Assembly: GCA_013397695.1 (NCBI GenBank)
Contig: VYZI01000145.1
Coordinates: 718,437 to 782,436 of the forward strand
DNA length: 64,000 nucleotides
Direction: 5' to 3'
From: Centropus unirufus
Lineage: Eukaryota > Chordata > Aves > Cuculiformes > Centropidae
Shown: piece after piece, positions 51,001 through 64,000 of the stretch
Layout of the letters: each line of letters starts with the position of its first letter
Numbering within the stretch: the stretch's first letter is position 1
Program-made: the position numbers and the translations under genes
The notes under the pieces: generated by a model
Database searches by the model: none
What the model saw: the letters and a program-made list of their open reading frames with translations, nothing else
What the model was told of the DNA's origin: nothing

Positions 51001-54000
51001 ATTATTGTAAAGTCTGCATACAAGAGGAGGGTTTCAGAAGCCTGGATGTGCATGTGAATGATAGAGCAGTGCTACTTCAGAAATTAGTCTTGTTGGACAG
51101 CCATGTTCCCTACAGAATGAAAAATTTTGTTATAGCTATCAGCATTAAATATGATAACAGGGCATCTTGGTGAAGTGTAATTAGTATTTGTATACAGACT
51201 TCAACTAAATATTGAGCAGTTTATTTGGACCTTAAAAGTTTGTGTAGTCAGTTTTTTTACTGAATTAATTAGTACTTAGATTGTAAACAACTGAAAAGGT
51301 ACGTTGAATTGGAAATGAATAGGCTTAATGTTTTTAAAATGTACTAAAATTAAATCAAATTCTAAGGTAGGCAGTTTGTTTTTTTGTTTGCATGGGCTTA
51401 TTTCTTGCTCAGCAAATCTTTTGGAAGGGTACAAACACTTCAAGAGGTGCAGCTCAACCTTTAGGGAATCATAGCCACTTCTGGTTATTTGTGATCTGAG
51501 CTACAATTCAGAAAGATTCAAAGACCAACTGTGACTAGTAGCCACCATGTCTAATGTGTTCAGCTCTACGGTTCTGAGCCAAGAATGAGTGGTATGTGCA
51601 TACCACAGCAAATGGAGAGGAAGGTCTGTGAGTGTTCATTGAAATTCAAAAGTCAGTTTTACTTCAGTGATGTTCATGGAATGTTCCCATTCATTTCCTA
51701 CAATCAGATTTAGGGCATTTGTGCAAGAAATCAACAAGTACACAGTATTGCCTTGGGTTTTCATTGCAAGTTAATTTTAAATTGAATATTTGAAAGCATG
51801 TTACTGATAATATTTTCAAGCTGGGTTTGGTTGGTTGGGTGATCTCATGACACTCTGCCAGTTCTCTGATGATTTTTACACATGGCCAAGTGTTTGCAGA
51901 TCAAACTATGTAGGCAGGTCCACCTGCTACAGTTTCTCCACATTTCATGCAATAGCTAGTTTGGAGTAATACAGGCTTAAGGGCTGGGGAACCGCAGAAA
52001 CTAAGGAAACCAGGGAAGCTAAGGAAACTAGGTGGCTTTAGTTTGAAAGAGATCATGAATCAAGAGAGTATATTTGATTCTGATTTTTTTTCTCACTGAT
52101 TTGATTCAGGAATAGTGGTTTTGACATCATTGGAGCTGCACAGGACTGGGTAAGCAGGATGTGATTCAGACTGACTGCAAATGTGTGAAGAATGCTCCCA
52201 TAGTATAAAGTTCAGACTCCTCCTAGTCTGAAAGCCTTCTTTTTTAAACCATTACCTCATCAGAGCCAGGATTTTGCTTTTAACATTGACAAACAGATAA
52301 GTCTGGTTCTGCAGTGGTAGAAAGAATTGCTGAACTTCAGTTGTGGTTGCTAGAAATCAAAAGTTATAGTAGTATTTCTTGAGTTACAAATACCATATAG
52401 ACCTTCCATATGTGTCATGGATCAAAGCAAGGAAAAAGGAACTTGGTGGGAGACATACATGACAAATGTTCTCTTTGGGAGACAACACCATGCTCTATTA
52501 AAGAAAAAAGACATAATTTCATAAGGAACCATAAAGAAATTAATTTTTCAAGGTGTTAATTTAAACTTTGAAAGTTTCTGACATGTGAAGGTCTCAGCAA
52601 CTCCATGAAAAAGCATAATCTTTTGGTTATGCTGTTACTGTCTATGCTAGTCTATTTATATATCTGCCTAGGGTTAAAATCAAGGCCGTTGTTAAAAAAA
52701 TTTCTTTTAATTCCTGGATTGCAATTCAAGTGAAAATCAAAGATACATAAGAACATCTTGTGACTTGAAAAATTTTCTCTTCTTGATGTTAAAAATGCTG
52801 CTGGAGATCTCTCTTTCTTATCTTGTGGTCAGTGCTACCCAGCATGACCTGGATTACTCAATTCTCACTGAAGGTTCTTTGGTAAAGAAGATTCTTTCTT
52901 GTCTTTTTATTTTTTTCCTTATGTATGAATTTTCAGATGCCTTGTTTAAGATATTTCTCTTCAGCTCTGCTAATGAATTGTTGGGGACAGTGAAAGTGAA
53001 TCATTTGGTTTCTAAAGATAGAAACATGGGGTAATGAGGTTCAATGCACAAAGTTGGAATTGCCAAGAAGAGTATCACTGATAGAGCAATCTTAAGAGTC
53101 ACAGAGTATCATATGAGACTTTCATCTACTGTAGTCTTTCCTGTTGTTTGTAAAGGAATGATAATTTTTAATCCTACATGCTAAGAGTAAGGACTGAGGT
53201 CTCTGCGATGATGTGGCTATAGAACAGGGTCTTTCTGCATGCATAAGAAATATACATGTGAACACGTGTGGACACTTGTGTTGTGGTCAACGTCTGTCTG
53301 TCAAACTATCATCAGATGGCATACATTTTTTAGACGTATACTAGAGCAGTTTGTACAGTGCCATTCTCTGTTATAGTTAATACTTGCACAACTTAATGTT
53401 AGATGGGAAATGCAACCTGGAGTCAAAGCATAAAAAAAAGCTCTTCCCTTGGAAAAGTATGGGGGAGACATCAAATGATGACTGCAAAAGCTTTCAGTGA
53501 GAACACTGAGCACTTCTCAGCTGTCACCTTAGTTTCATCTGAGAGGAAACTAACTTCACTATGGTTTTCATATGGTGTACACGTGAAAGACATTCCAGAT
53601 CCTGCAGAGGCATTGTTGTAATATGGAGAAACAGTGGCAAATATAACAATAGCTTGAGTGGAGGATCCAAAGCAGTTTTACATTAATCAATGACAATAGG
53701 TTCATGAAGTCATCCAAACTGATGAATACTAGACAGGAATACTGGAATACTAGATTAGAAAGTCAAGAGCTGTGTCATGCTTTTAGGGTACAGTCGTGTA
53801 TAAGGCAACTGGTCTGCAACACTGAGAAGCATTTGCAAACCAAATTGTGTCTCACATATCCCCCAGCCAGACCCCCAGCGTGTGCCTCTGCCTGCTTGAG
53901 ACTGATTTGGCACTTGTACAATACGTGGCAATCAATCAATTTATTTGGCCAGTCTTTTGGCCAAATTCTGGTCTCAGTTCTATCCCTGCAACCTATGACC

Positions 54001-57000
54001 TCCACTGCTGCTGTACGGGTGTAAGGGAGCAGTAGATCTATTTTTGTTTGTTACATTTTAAGTAATGAATCTGTTGAAAACCTAGGAAAAGTTGGAGCTA
54101 TCTAATATGTCTTACAAAACAGATGCCAGCAAGTTATAAACTGATGATCTCACTTTATCAGTTTTCCTAATACAAGAGAAAGAGATGAAGGTGAAGGAAA
54201 ATTTATATAAGGCAGAATGCCTTTTCTATCTTTTTTTTATGTTTTTGCCATAATTTAAAACCAAAACATAAATGAAATTATTCTGCGCTACTTTATGGAG
54301 ATGAAGGAGCTGTACTATGTGAGACAATGCTTTAGGAGGAGTGGCAGGCAAGGTCCTCCCCAGTCTCTCTACATTGCCATGTGATACACTGATAGATGTT
54401 GCAATAGGCCATTGATATTGGCCACTTAAAATGTGATGGCAAGAGTAAGCATAACCTTCACATGCTCATGCTCCAATAACTTTTAGGGGTCTCTGTAGCA
54501 TGAAAAACTTCTCCATCTAGAAAACCTGGTTTAGCATTTCTGGTTCTGCCAGGCAGGATTGCACCTGCAGATATTCAGTTCATGTTGGACTTCTGTGATA
54601 GCCCGTATACTCTGCGTCAAAGCTCAGCATAATCCTTGATTTTTTTCCTGATTTTCAATAGCTGTGTGCAGTTAAACATGCATTTTGCAGGGAGATTATA
54701 CTTTAAGATATAATATATGTTGGGAAGCTTTTTGTGATGCCAAAGGCCTTTGTGATACATTTTCTCTGCCTCTGCTACTTCCACTTTCCAGCAGTGCCTT
54801 AGAGAATACATCCTGAGCAAGGTGAGAGGGTGCAGCTGCCCGCTTGTCCCCACATATCTATTTAATCTGCAGAGGCTTGGGGTGGATAGAACCAGATGCT
54901 GACAGGTATGACAGTAGGAATGGACTTTATATATGGCTGTTCTGAGGTCAGTGTTCTTTTGGGCCAAAGATCTGGGAAAGTGATGGCATCCAAGTGAAGA
55001 AGGGAAATTTGCAGGGAGATATTTTCTATTTTAGAGATGTATCCTCTAATTTTCCTGACCTCTGGCACCTTTTATTGCTTAATGAGATCCAAAGGCTCCT
55101 TATTTTTCGCTCCTTCTTCTCCTTGGGCCTTGAAATACACTGTCATCAACTGGCAGTATGACTACTCTGTGACCTTTGCACTTCCTGGCTGCTGCTGGCT
55201 GCTGTTGACTACCTTCAAGTCACAAACAGTTGCTACTGTCACATACACTTACACTTGACTTTGTCATTTGCTTCACATGTCTGGTGATCTGCTTGCCACA
55301 TTTCCTTCTGGTCTAAGCTGGGTGGTAACTTGATTGCCCCAGGGACAAGATAGATGCAAGAATTCAGATATGGGCCTTGAGGTAGCAGCCAGCTTTCCCC
55401 GTTTTGACTCTGCTTGCTCCTTGCTTTGAGTACTGCTGGGCAATCAGTAGAGGTGAGGAAATCCATTGCAATTGCCTGTGCAATTTACCATAGCATGGAA
55501 CAGAACCATGAGGTAGCAACAGCATCCTGTTTGTCTTTTGATGCTGAGAGTTGGACTGGACAGAGTAGCACACATAAAAATAGTACCTAAGGGTTCACTT
55601 TTAATGACTGGGACCACCAGTATTACATGGTTGGCTTATTAATGTAGCAGCTGCAGGGGAAGGAGGGAGACAGCGGGTGCATGGAGTTGTGAATTTCCTT
55701 CACAAAGTTTGTTCAGAAGATAAAAGCAGGACCTGTTCTTGAATATTTTATGCTGGTGTCAATGTACCTTCTGAGCAGATTTTGTGCCAATTATTTGCAA
55801 TTTCCCAGGGAAAAATGGTTGTGTCAAAAGAAAATGTCTGACCAGCTCTAGAGCTTAGTCCCATGAGTGCACGTGGGGCCACTCACAATGCACCACAGAG
55901 TTATGCACCTCAGTATGCCATCTCAGTGTCTTGAATTTAAGATCTATTAGCTACCAAAGAAAGATGGTTGCTGTGTTTGCCCATATATTTTAAGTCATAA
56001 ACCTGACAGAAAAAGAATTCCTCTTTTGCAATTAGTTGCTCCCTTGGGAGATACCATCTGTAATGTTCCAAAAAATGGGTATAGAAACCTGATTAGCAGT
56101 GCTATACAGAACATTAAGTTGAACGAGTCCTGATTGCCATGCCACAGTAACAAGACGTCACGCAGAGGGTTTTCTGAATGGCTTTAAGGACATGCTTTCA
56201 TACTACGTTTCTGATTCACATAGGTGTTATCTATCAAGCCTACACTAAGGTCTAAACTAAGGCTAAGAATAACAATGTGCCTTAGGCCTTTTAAGGTGGT
56301 AAGAAAGTATGTAATGGCATAATTATGTGATAATTACAGCACATCTATTTTTTACTTGCAAACCACTTAACCACTTTCCTATAGCATTTTACTAATATGA
56401 CCAATTGATATACTTGAAAACAAAAAATAAAAAAGAAGCTACTGTCTCAGTTTCTCTAGTTTTGATGTATATCTTTCTGCCTTACTCATTTCTATTTGTG
56501 CATACTATTAGTCTCTCACTTTTTAAGAGGACCTTGACAGAAGAAGATTTTCCTTCCTCCATACTGTACAGTGTGCACTGCTTCCTAGGACCACATAAAG
56601 GCTCTTGCTTGACAAATGCACTACTTGCACATTAATCTCAAATAGCGGCAATGTTTCTTTTCTATTCTCGTCTCTCCCCATGCCAGCCTGTAGGTTCTGG
56701 AGGTTTGAGCATTTTGGCTGCCATGAGCTGTTCATGGAGCAGCCTGGAGGTACTGCTCTTGTGAGCTCTTCTGGTTTAAGTGACCCCTGGGCTGGGCTCT
56801 GTGAGCTTCATGATGCCTTGCTAATTTCACACTCCAATGGATCAATAGAAAAGTTAAAGCTCATTTGTCCCCTCGGATACCTGCATGCATTTCTGCCTTG
56901 GTTCATTGGCCTGTTGGAGTGATTTGCCCAAGTTACACTGTGCTGGGCAGCTGCTGCTCTTGAGTTGCCCACAATTCAAAAGACCTGCATACAGGATCCT

Positions 57001-57255
57001 TCAACAGCAATATGACACTTGGTTGAACCACAATTTCATGGTGTTATCTGGGGTTTACATGAGTTGCTGAAGTCAGAGAGTAATCTGTTGTAAACCAAGC
57101 TAGAAATATTAGCTTTTCCTTGTCAGAAGTATTACTTCCTAGCCAGTGTGTGAAGAGAGTCTTTGCAGAAAAACTTTCCTCAGCTTGGCTTTTTATTGGA
57201 AATAAGCCTTTCCAGTCATAACAACTATTGTTGGCAGGCTCCATGCAGGTGCACT
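48011..57255. other. Nine kilobases of unique sequence without a supported gene
   Basis: Open frames up to 136 codons (48648-48238 minus) and 116 codons (54967-54617 minus) show no family signature. Small items: an A run at 49597-49610 and two CTAAGGAAAC direct repeats at 52001-52028. No repeat family recognised. Confidence 0.5.
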
Positions 57256-57731
57256 CACTGGATTCAGTTCTGGGCCCCTCATCACAAGAAGGATTTTGAT
57301 GTTCTGGAGCATATCCAGAGAGCAACGAAGCTTGTGAAGGGGTTGGAGAACAAGTCTTACAAGGAGCAGCTGAGGGAACTGGGATTGTTCAGCTGGAGAA
57401 GAGGAGGTTAGGGGAGACCTTATCACTACCTACAACTGCCTGAAAGGAGCTGGGTGCTGGTCTCTTCCTCCAAGTGACAGATGATAGGACAAGGCAGAAT
57501 GGCCTCAAGTTGCACCAGGACAGGTTCAGATTGGGCATTATGGAAAAATTTTCACTGAGAGGGCCATGAGGCACCAGCAGAGGCTGCCCAGGGAGGTGGT
57601 GGAGTCATCATCCCTAGAGATATTTAAAAGATGGCTAGATGAGGTACTTAAGGATGTGGTTTAGTGGCAGGTAGATATGGTTTGACTTGATGATCTCAAA
57701 GGTCTTTTCCAACTTGGTGATTCTATGATTT
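57256..57731 (+). mobile_element. CR1 LINE, plus strand, 5' truncated, with intact 3' tail
   Basis: A CR1 fragment of about 475 bases holding the last codons of ORF2 and the 3' UTR. The frame ending at 57411 reads QFWAPHHKKDFDVLEHIQRA, then TKLVKGLENKSYKEQLRELG and LFSWRR, the standard C-terminal tail of avian CR1 ORF2. The RR-A-TKL region has lost one codon. The 3' UTR follows with GGTCTTTTCCAACTTGGTGA and ends ATTCTATGATT at about 57731, the CR1 tail signal. Strong 5' truncation is normal for CR1, because reverse transcription starts at the 3' end and often stops early. I could not identify a target duplication. It looks less diverged than the 23 kb copy and is noncoding in practice. Confidence 0.9.
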
Positions 57732-60700
57732 TTTGGGATTTACTTTATGACCTGATGCTAAGCAACATCTGCAAGTATCAAATATATATACGTATGGCCC
57801 CAATTCATGTCAATCATCCAGTTGCTTGGGTTATCTGACATAGAGTAAAAGTAAATATTGTTATTTTAAGTTTATGAACCACTATTGTCCCATAGGGAAA
57901 GGAATAAACTGTTTTAAATGCTCACCACAATGGTGAGGCATTTTTTTTTATTCTTTATTTTCGGTCATAAATCCACATATTCAACTTCTTTGGTGAGCAT
58001 CAACACTTTCATTCCAATAATAGCATCTTAGTTAAAAGATAACTGGAATTTTATTTGAAGTTGATGATAAAGGATTGTGTTTCCTGGAGCTTTGCATTTG
58101 CAAATGATTGAGCTGGTTCACATTTAATAAAGACTAAAAATCTAATTAATTAACTTGAGGTAGATAATCAACAGAAAATAGCAGAATAAGTGAGTTTGTT
58201 ATGGCAAAGTGATAAACAACAAGATTTAATGACACAAGCTTAATGGTATAGGGTTTTTCTAATCATGCCTGTCCACAGAGATGCTGCTGAAAGGATATAT
58301 GGCATAATATATAAATAACAATATTATATAAAACTATACTAGTTACCTGGATGTAAAAATACATAGTAATTACAAATATTTGCTTCATCAATGCTTTTCT
58401 GTTGTAAGGATCCATTTGTAGCAGTCTAGTCTTCACAGGGACTGTCTTTCTGCAAATAGTCCGGTAATCTGGTACTTATGCCAAATAATCTGGTTCTTGA
58501 GCGAAAGCATTGCCGGTGCACAAGAATATTTTATTTTGCAAAGCAGTAATCGGGACTCAAGTTTGATTTTCCTTCCTCCAAACTCTTACTACCTCCTGCT
58601 GCTATCACTGTTTTGGACTGACTCCAAACCACTAACTCTTCTTTCAAATATACTGTTAATATCCTATTACGTTAAGCAGGCTGATTGAGTACAATGAAAA
58701 TGAACATGTGCAAAAGTCATTTAGGTCAAATGAAGTAACATGCTCTCAAAATATTACCAAAAATTTTAACATGAAACTTTGATGAGGCTGAGAAATTCTC
58801 TATTGAGTAGGAGTGTGGAATTAGCCCTTGTACATACCATGTTTAGAACCTTATGATACTGTTTAATTCTATGGTTCCCCAAGGGCCACTTGTAACCGAA
58901 TTAAAGGGTGTTTTGAGCATATTCTGGACACTGATTAAGGGACCACAAACTGAAGCTGAAGACAGCTCTACAGCCACTAAGTATGCAAGTAGAGACACCC
59001 CTTAATTCAATTATATGTTCCCTCTGGGATCTTGGTAATTATAATAAGACATTTTGCAATTTATCCAAAGCCAGAGTTAGAGCTGGGGTTTGTTTTCGTG
59101 TGTGCTTGTGAAGAAGCATTTTCTCAGCCTCAGAAGATTGAGAAACTCATCTGTGTCTGCTTTGCCTTGAGATATTCATGGGATTGTGGTTGCTCTGCAG
59201 AAATGCCTCAAAATTCTTGTTATTGCTGAAACTGAACTGAGAGCTCTGGTCTTCATTCTGTCTGGTTTGAAAGAATACGTTTCTGGGATTGCAGCTGTGC
59301 TGCACAGACCTGTCATTTAAAGTGTGCTGTAGGTTGTCAGCAAGTCTCTGCCAGCCTGGAGATTTTGGCATGCATTAGTTGAAATGGCATACTAGTAGCC
59401 TTAACGTTCCTGAACAGTTTGTCAGACAATAAACACCACAGTGTGTAGGGGATATAGGGGAAGGAGGCTTCTGTCCATATCTCTCTACAACATATTATGT
59501 GCTTTGTGAGTGTAAATCAGTACAACTCTGTCGACTTTGGCAGCAGTGTGCCAGCGTACACCATCTGAAGATTTGGCTCAGACAGTAAATCAGGTTTTTG
59601 AAACAAATATGTACATTTGAGTACAGACTGTGGGCATGGTGATCCAATTTTTTTTCCCAAGATGAAATAGCAGATGTTCCTTTAGATTATTATCACTACC
59701 CCTAGGACCAGAGACACTGTCATGCATTTTCAGTGGTTACATCTGGTAGGCTATTGTGTAAGCCAGTATTCACACTGTCTTCTTGTTGTCAGTGAAGGGC
59801 ATATATTGGTATATATACTCTGTCCCATTGAAGCTCAGTTCTAGTAATCCACTTTGCACACCATAATGTTTATGCAGATTTCACTGGTTTCACTGGTAAG
59901 TTTATCCTTTTTTTTGGCTCAATATTACTATGTCTGCCTTGCTTCCAAATTAACTGAGAATAGAAGCTTCCAGGGTGAGCTAAAAGTTATTTTCCCTTTC
60001 TATTTTACAGGCTGCTCTAATGGAAGTTAAAATTCCCATTTCTCTCTTACTTAAAATGGTTTATGCCAGCTGAGGCTCTGGTCCTACCGGGTTTGGTCTC
60101 AGCCACAGGACTAGCACTAACAGCATGTGGCCTCTTAGTGCTATCACCATTTCCCCTGAACTCACTTTGCTCAGACAGTACATATTATATTAAGCAGAGA
60201 AAGTCGGTCAAATACATGAGTGTAACACCTACATGCAGTTTACAGTTCTTAAGGGGAGACAATGCATGAAGAATGAGCAAAAAAAGGGAACAATAAAATT
60301 CAGAAATTTTCAACCTTTTATATAAAACAAGAGCAAATTTCAACCGTTATTAAATTATTTTTTTCCCTTTAACTGTTGATGGCATTTTGGGCAAGGTTCT
60401 GTTTATAGATGATGGTGTTTGACTAGCTAGTGTTTTCATCCAGGTCATTAGAGTTTGCTAAATTCATGGATCTTCAGTGTTATGTCTGCAGTAAACCTGC
60501 TGCTTGAAAGTGTAAGATGTTGAGATGTGAATGCATTCCCTCCACATGACTAGATTTTAATTGGGAAGCAACACCTAGACTTTTTATCAGACCTTGTTTT
60601 CTAGAGACACATGCGAAGCTCTTGTATTTTTTTCCACCTTCTGTACCTACTGCACTTGCTGTTGAGGTGAAACATGTAATAGGCATAAACAGAGACAGGT

Positions 60701-62451
60701 TGGTTGCTTTGGTTCATGACTTGTCCCTTCTCACCTGTTGTTGCCCATTTCGCATGCAAAGAAATCAACTATGCAACTGTTGGAGCACACAGGCTAAGAC
60801 TGGTGCTGGACCTTGAAAGGCATGGTTTGAGAAGTGTCAATACACACTTTCCTTGCAATGCACCTTAGGCAACTGCTGCTGATTCCTCTGATAGACACAT
60901 TACTGAGGTAGAGGGTTTTGCAGCATAACCCAGTACAGCTGTTCTTACACTTTCAGAAAATGTGAAAGTGGTTTAAAAATCTTGACTTTTTAGAGGAACA
61001 AATCATGGGTTTCTTAAAAAAAAGAAAAAAAAAAAGAGATAACTTTGGATAGAAAGCATTAGAGCTGTAGCCTAGAGAAATGAGAAGACTGATATAAAGA
61101 GCAGGTCCCACCAAAATACTTTTCAAGCTCTCAGGCAACTCATGGTTTTTTCTGGCATTCAGTCCAAAAATGCATTTCACTCACTGGGAGTTTACTGTGC
61201 CATATGTTCCCTTTGGCACTTCTCTCTGTCTTTCTGAACAAAATTAACTTCTGAAGCCGGCAACTAATAAACTCTGGTGAACACTCCAGGCCTTCTCTCA
61301 GTAAAGCCCACCTGGAGAACACCAGTTTGCCATCTTCAAACCAACAGATTTCCTGTGTGCTACTATTAAATGAAGCAGATCCCGCCTCTCTTTCTATATC
61401 CCCATCGCCAACACTGATCACAGATCATCCTCACAGGTATGTGGAGCTTTATCAAATATGCAGCATGTGGAGGATACACTATCTGCATGTTCTTCTGGCA
61501 AAAAGAAGTCAATACTCATGCCAAATACTCATCTTAAGACAGGATAGCATTTCTGCAAAAACCTATGTATATTTAGGAGGACAAAAATAAAATCCAGCAC
61601 AATTGTGAAGATTGTCCTGCAACAGTGGTGTGTATTGCATTGGCATGAAGGCATAATGGGTTTCTTTGTACCATTAGAGCTCTTTGGAAAAGAGAGGAAG
61701 TCTCAGCCCTTCTGAAAAGTTCTCTGCAAAATCTCATTGCAGAGTTAAATTTCAATGGTATTTTAGTAGCTGGTTATCCAATAGTAGCAAGATACAGTAT
61801 AGAAAATTCAAAGATTTTGCTATTGGAGATAGGATTGTTTCTGCTTGCAATGAAAAAAAAAACCAAACAAAACCTGAGAAAGTCTATTTCTAAGCCTAGT
61901 GGTTGTAAAGAGCTAAAAATTTGTCCTCTTCAGGCCTTCCCACCAGAAAGCAAAAGAGGAATGAAAAAAATGCACCTAAAATTATTCAGGCCTTCAGGTG
62001 GGCTTACCATGAATTTTGGATACCTCAAAGATGATGACACATTTTAGTTTTCTTGTTCCCTACTGAGTAAGCATAGCTCAACTCAGTTGCAGGCTGATTA
62101 CTTGGCAGTTCTCACAGTGCTCAGTTTGGCGATCAGTCAGGTGGGCAGAGACAAGTCACAATAGATAAAACAGGATTTCTCTGGGAGAATGGCAATGTCT
62201 TTGGCAGGATTTGTCTCAGCCAGGATATTTTCTCCCACTGTGGACTGTACTATGCTGAACTAGCTTTCCCTGTCGTGGACAAAATGCAAGTTCAGAGACA
62301 GTTACCATAGCTCAGCAGATGGGCAACTGCCTGCTCAAGCATGGCAATTTGAGGGTAGAGCAACACTTGTACAGAAAATACATACATGTCAGGTGAGATA
62401 AATTTAATTGAGAACATTTTATGGGAAGAAGTATTTTGGGAGATCAGCTTG
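57732..62451. other. Unique AT-rich sequence without a supported gene
   Basis: Chance frames only (59032-59229, 60063-60269, 61140-61421 minus and 61327-61590). An A-rich run lies at 61015-61037. A small hairpin (CACTTTC and GAAAGTG arms) occurs near 60949-60971. Confidence 0.5.
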
Positions 62452-62503
62452 GGGAGGGAGGAGGAGAAGAAGAGGAGAGAAGAGGGGAAGGAGAAGAGAG
62501 GAT
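62452..62503 (+). repeat. 52-base pure purine (GGA/GAA) tract
   Basis: Fifty-two consecutive purines built from GGA, GAA and GAGA units without a single pyrimidine. Homopurine tracts of this length can adopt triplex (H-DNA) structure and often vary in length between individuals. It lies in otherwise unique DNA. Confidence 0.85.
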
Positions 62504-64000
62504 TAAAATTCCGTTATTTTATTTTAAAAAATTCGAAGGGCAACCCAGATTTGAAGTAATTCAAATGTCAACATTTTTTTTTCTCCTATGGTTCAATAAG
62601 ACTGTGTAGCCTCCCCTTTCATTAAGCAGTCATCCATTTCAGCTTTCTCCTCTGTAGAAATCCATAATATCAGTAATAGTACAGCCACACTGTTACAATG
62701 AAATCATAATAGTATGTTAATCCTTTCAATTACCATGAGAAACAATGCAGATTGGATCATAATTATCTGTATCTCACGTAATTCCACTGATTGATGAGTC
62801 ATTTTGGCACCAGCTATAGACACTGTAATACTATCCCTTGATGCCTACCTGGAAGGTTTCAGATGAGCTACCTCCACATTGATTATGAAGCCAAGTCCTC
62901 AGCTGACAGGTATGAACAGATGTTACCCTAAGTTAACACAACTGTGAAGTCATATCTGTGTGTCTGCTGGTGGCATGTCTTTTTTTCCTACTTCCCCCCA
63001 AACACAGAAAAAATTTCAAAGGGCAGAGAAGGGGATTCTGTGTGATCTGTGAAAAGCTTGAGGAACAGGTAGACTGTGGGAGTTGTACATTTCCCCATTA
63101 TGTACATCTGATGGATTTTAAGAGAGGAAGAGTAAGCTGTCTTAATGTTAAGAGGGAGCTGGTCACCTGTCTGTAACTGAGGCTCTGTTTTCTGGTGGAA
63201 AGTTTTGCCAAGTAACTCTAAACAAGAATCTGGCCAGGACAGACTGCCATGAAAAAATACTTTAATTTTCTAAATAGATTTGACTAAGAAACAGTTATTT
63301 GAGGTTATGCAAGAAAAAATCAAGTTTTTAAAGATATTGCTACCCCTCAAAATGGAAGCAAGTTGTTTCTGATGAACCTGAGATGCAACAAATGCAAAAC
63401 AAATGACTGAACATGCATGACCTGAAATGTGAAGATTTGCAGAGTTCTGAAGGTCAGGGTGACAGAAGATGAAATAAAGTGAATTTTAGCCACCTCAGTG
63501 TATCACAATGGCTACTGCTTAAACTTATGTCACAGGAGGAGACTAAAAATGTGCAGGCTCTCTCATTGTCTTCCTTCATCCCTTTTATGCTAAAGCTGCA
63601 CCTGTCCCTTTCAGAAGTACAATTAATCCTTGAAAATCGTTGGAGCAGGAACACATGAAATTTAATTTTCAAGTTTGGACAAGGATTAAAAATTGAGAGC
63701 AGTAAAATTAAAGGACTCAGTCTTGGTTTTGCACAGTATGCTTTCTGTGTCTCAGACCAACAGGTTACTCTGACTTGTGAATATTATGCCTCTGTAAGGC
63801 AATGTTTCAGATGAATGCAGGTCTCCTGTATGTTAGTAACAACAGATATTCATAGAGCTTTTACCAATTCCTTTTCTAGAATTATTGGTTTGTGTCATGG
63901 ATTGCTGGGACGTTCCTAAATTACTTTGGTATCTGTGATAGTTTGCATCTGTTTTAAAAATGAAAGTGTCACAGTAGTGAAGCAAAGCTCTTTCTACTTC
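62504..64000. other. Unique sequence with a possible motif cluster
   Basis: TGATTGAT (62788-62795, PBX/HOX type) overlaps TGAGTCA (62795-62801, AP-1 type), and SOX-like and homeobox-like words lie just upstream (62690-62770). No open frame with a recognised domain (62958-63176 and 63454-63672 are chance-sized). Confidence 0.4.

Noticed and set aside
60904..60930. TGAGGTAG, the let-7 seed word, and a similar word near 58157
   Set aside because: No complementary arm follows within hairpin distance. A seed-length match is expected by chance.
1..64000. Search for tRNA, rRNA, CRISPR, bacterial-type operons or viral gene clusters
   Set aside because: Nothing with the required structure was seen. 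Composition and repeats are those of vertebrate nuclear DNA.

Overview
The window looks like bird (archosaur) nuclear DNA. The main evidence is three CR1 LINE copies in typical avian form: 3'-anchored fragments, two of which end in the ATTCTATG-type tail. The rest is AT-rich and CpG-poor vertebrate sequence with a few very old amniote repeats (MIR-like SINEs, a palindromic MITE-like element, an L3/CR1-like tail). An 80-base run of N beside a TA/CA microsatellite shows it comes from an assembled scaffold.

I find no host protein-coding gene, tRNA, rRNA, recognisable microRNA or CRISPR. The longest open frame is 157 codons, which is what chance gives in 64 kb. No frame carries a family signature except the CR1 remnants. 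The window is best read as a gene desert or the inside of a very large intron.

Layout: 1-5 kb holds MIR relics and an unusual CpG-dense island (about 2.8-3.5 kb) with a G-quadruplex motif and possibly a hAT-like terminal fragment. At 5.09-6.30 kb there is an internally deleted minus-strand CR1 that keeps part of the ORF1 esterase, the start of the ORF2 endonuclease and the 3' end, but lacks the reverse transcriptase. At 6.3-23 kb the sequence is mostly unique, with an unassigned CpG-retaining patch (8.65-9.02 kb), an L3/CR1-like tail (10.9-11.0 kb), a palindromic MITE-like relic (17.1-17.2 kb), a T-rich tract (21.2-21.4 kb) and the gap (22.26-22.34 kb). A plus-strand CR1 lies at 23.03-23.79 kb. 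From 24 to 57 kb the sequence is unique, with microsatellites, a short tandem repeat, two MIR relics (39.3 and 41.4 kb) and some hairpins. A third CR1 (plus strand) lies at 57.26-57.73 kb. A 52-base pure purine tract is at 62.45 kb, and a possible enhancer-like motif cluster is at 62.7-62.8 kb.

Nothing here amounts to a multi-gene system. The best items for a second look are the CpG-dense island at 3 kb, the deleted CR1, and the possible regulatory motif clusters at 24.5 and 62.8 kb. Repeat family names come from recalled consensus patterns, not from a database search.
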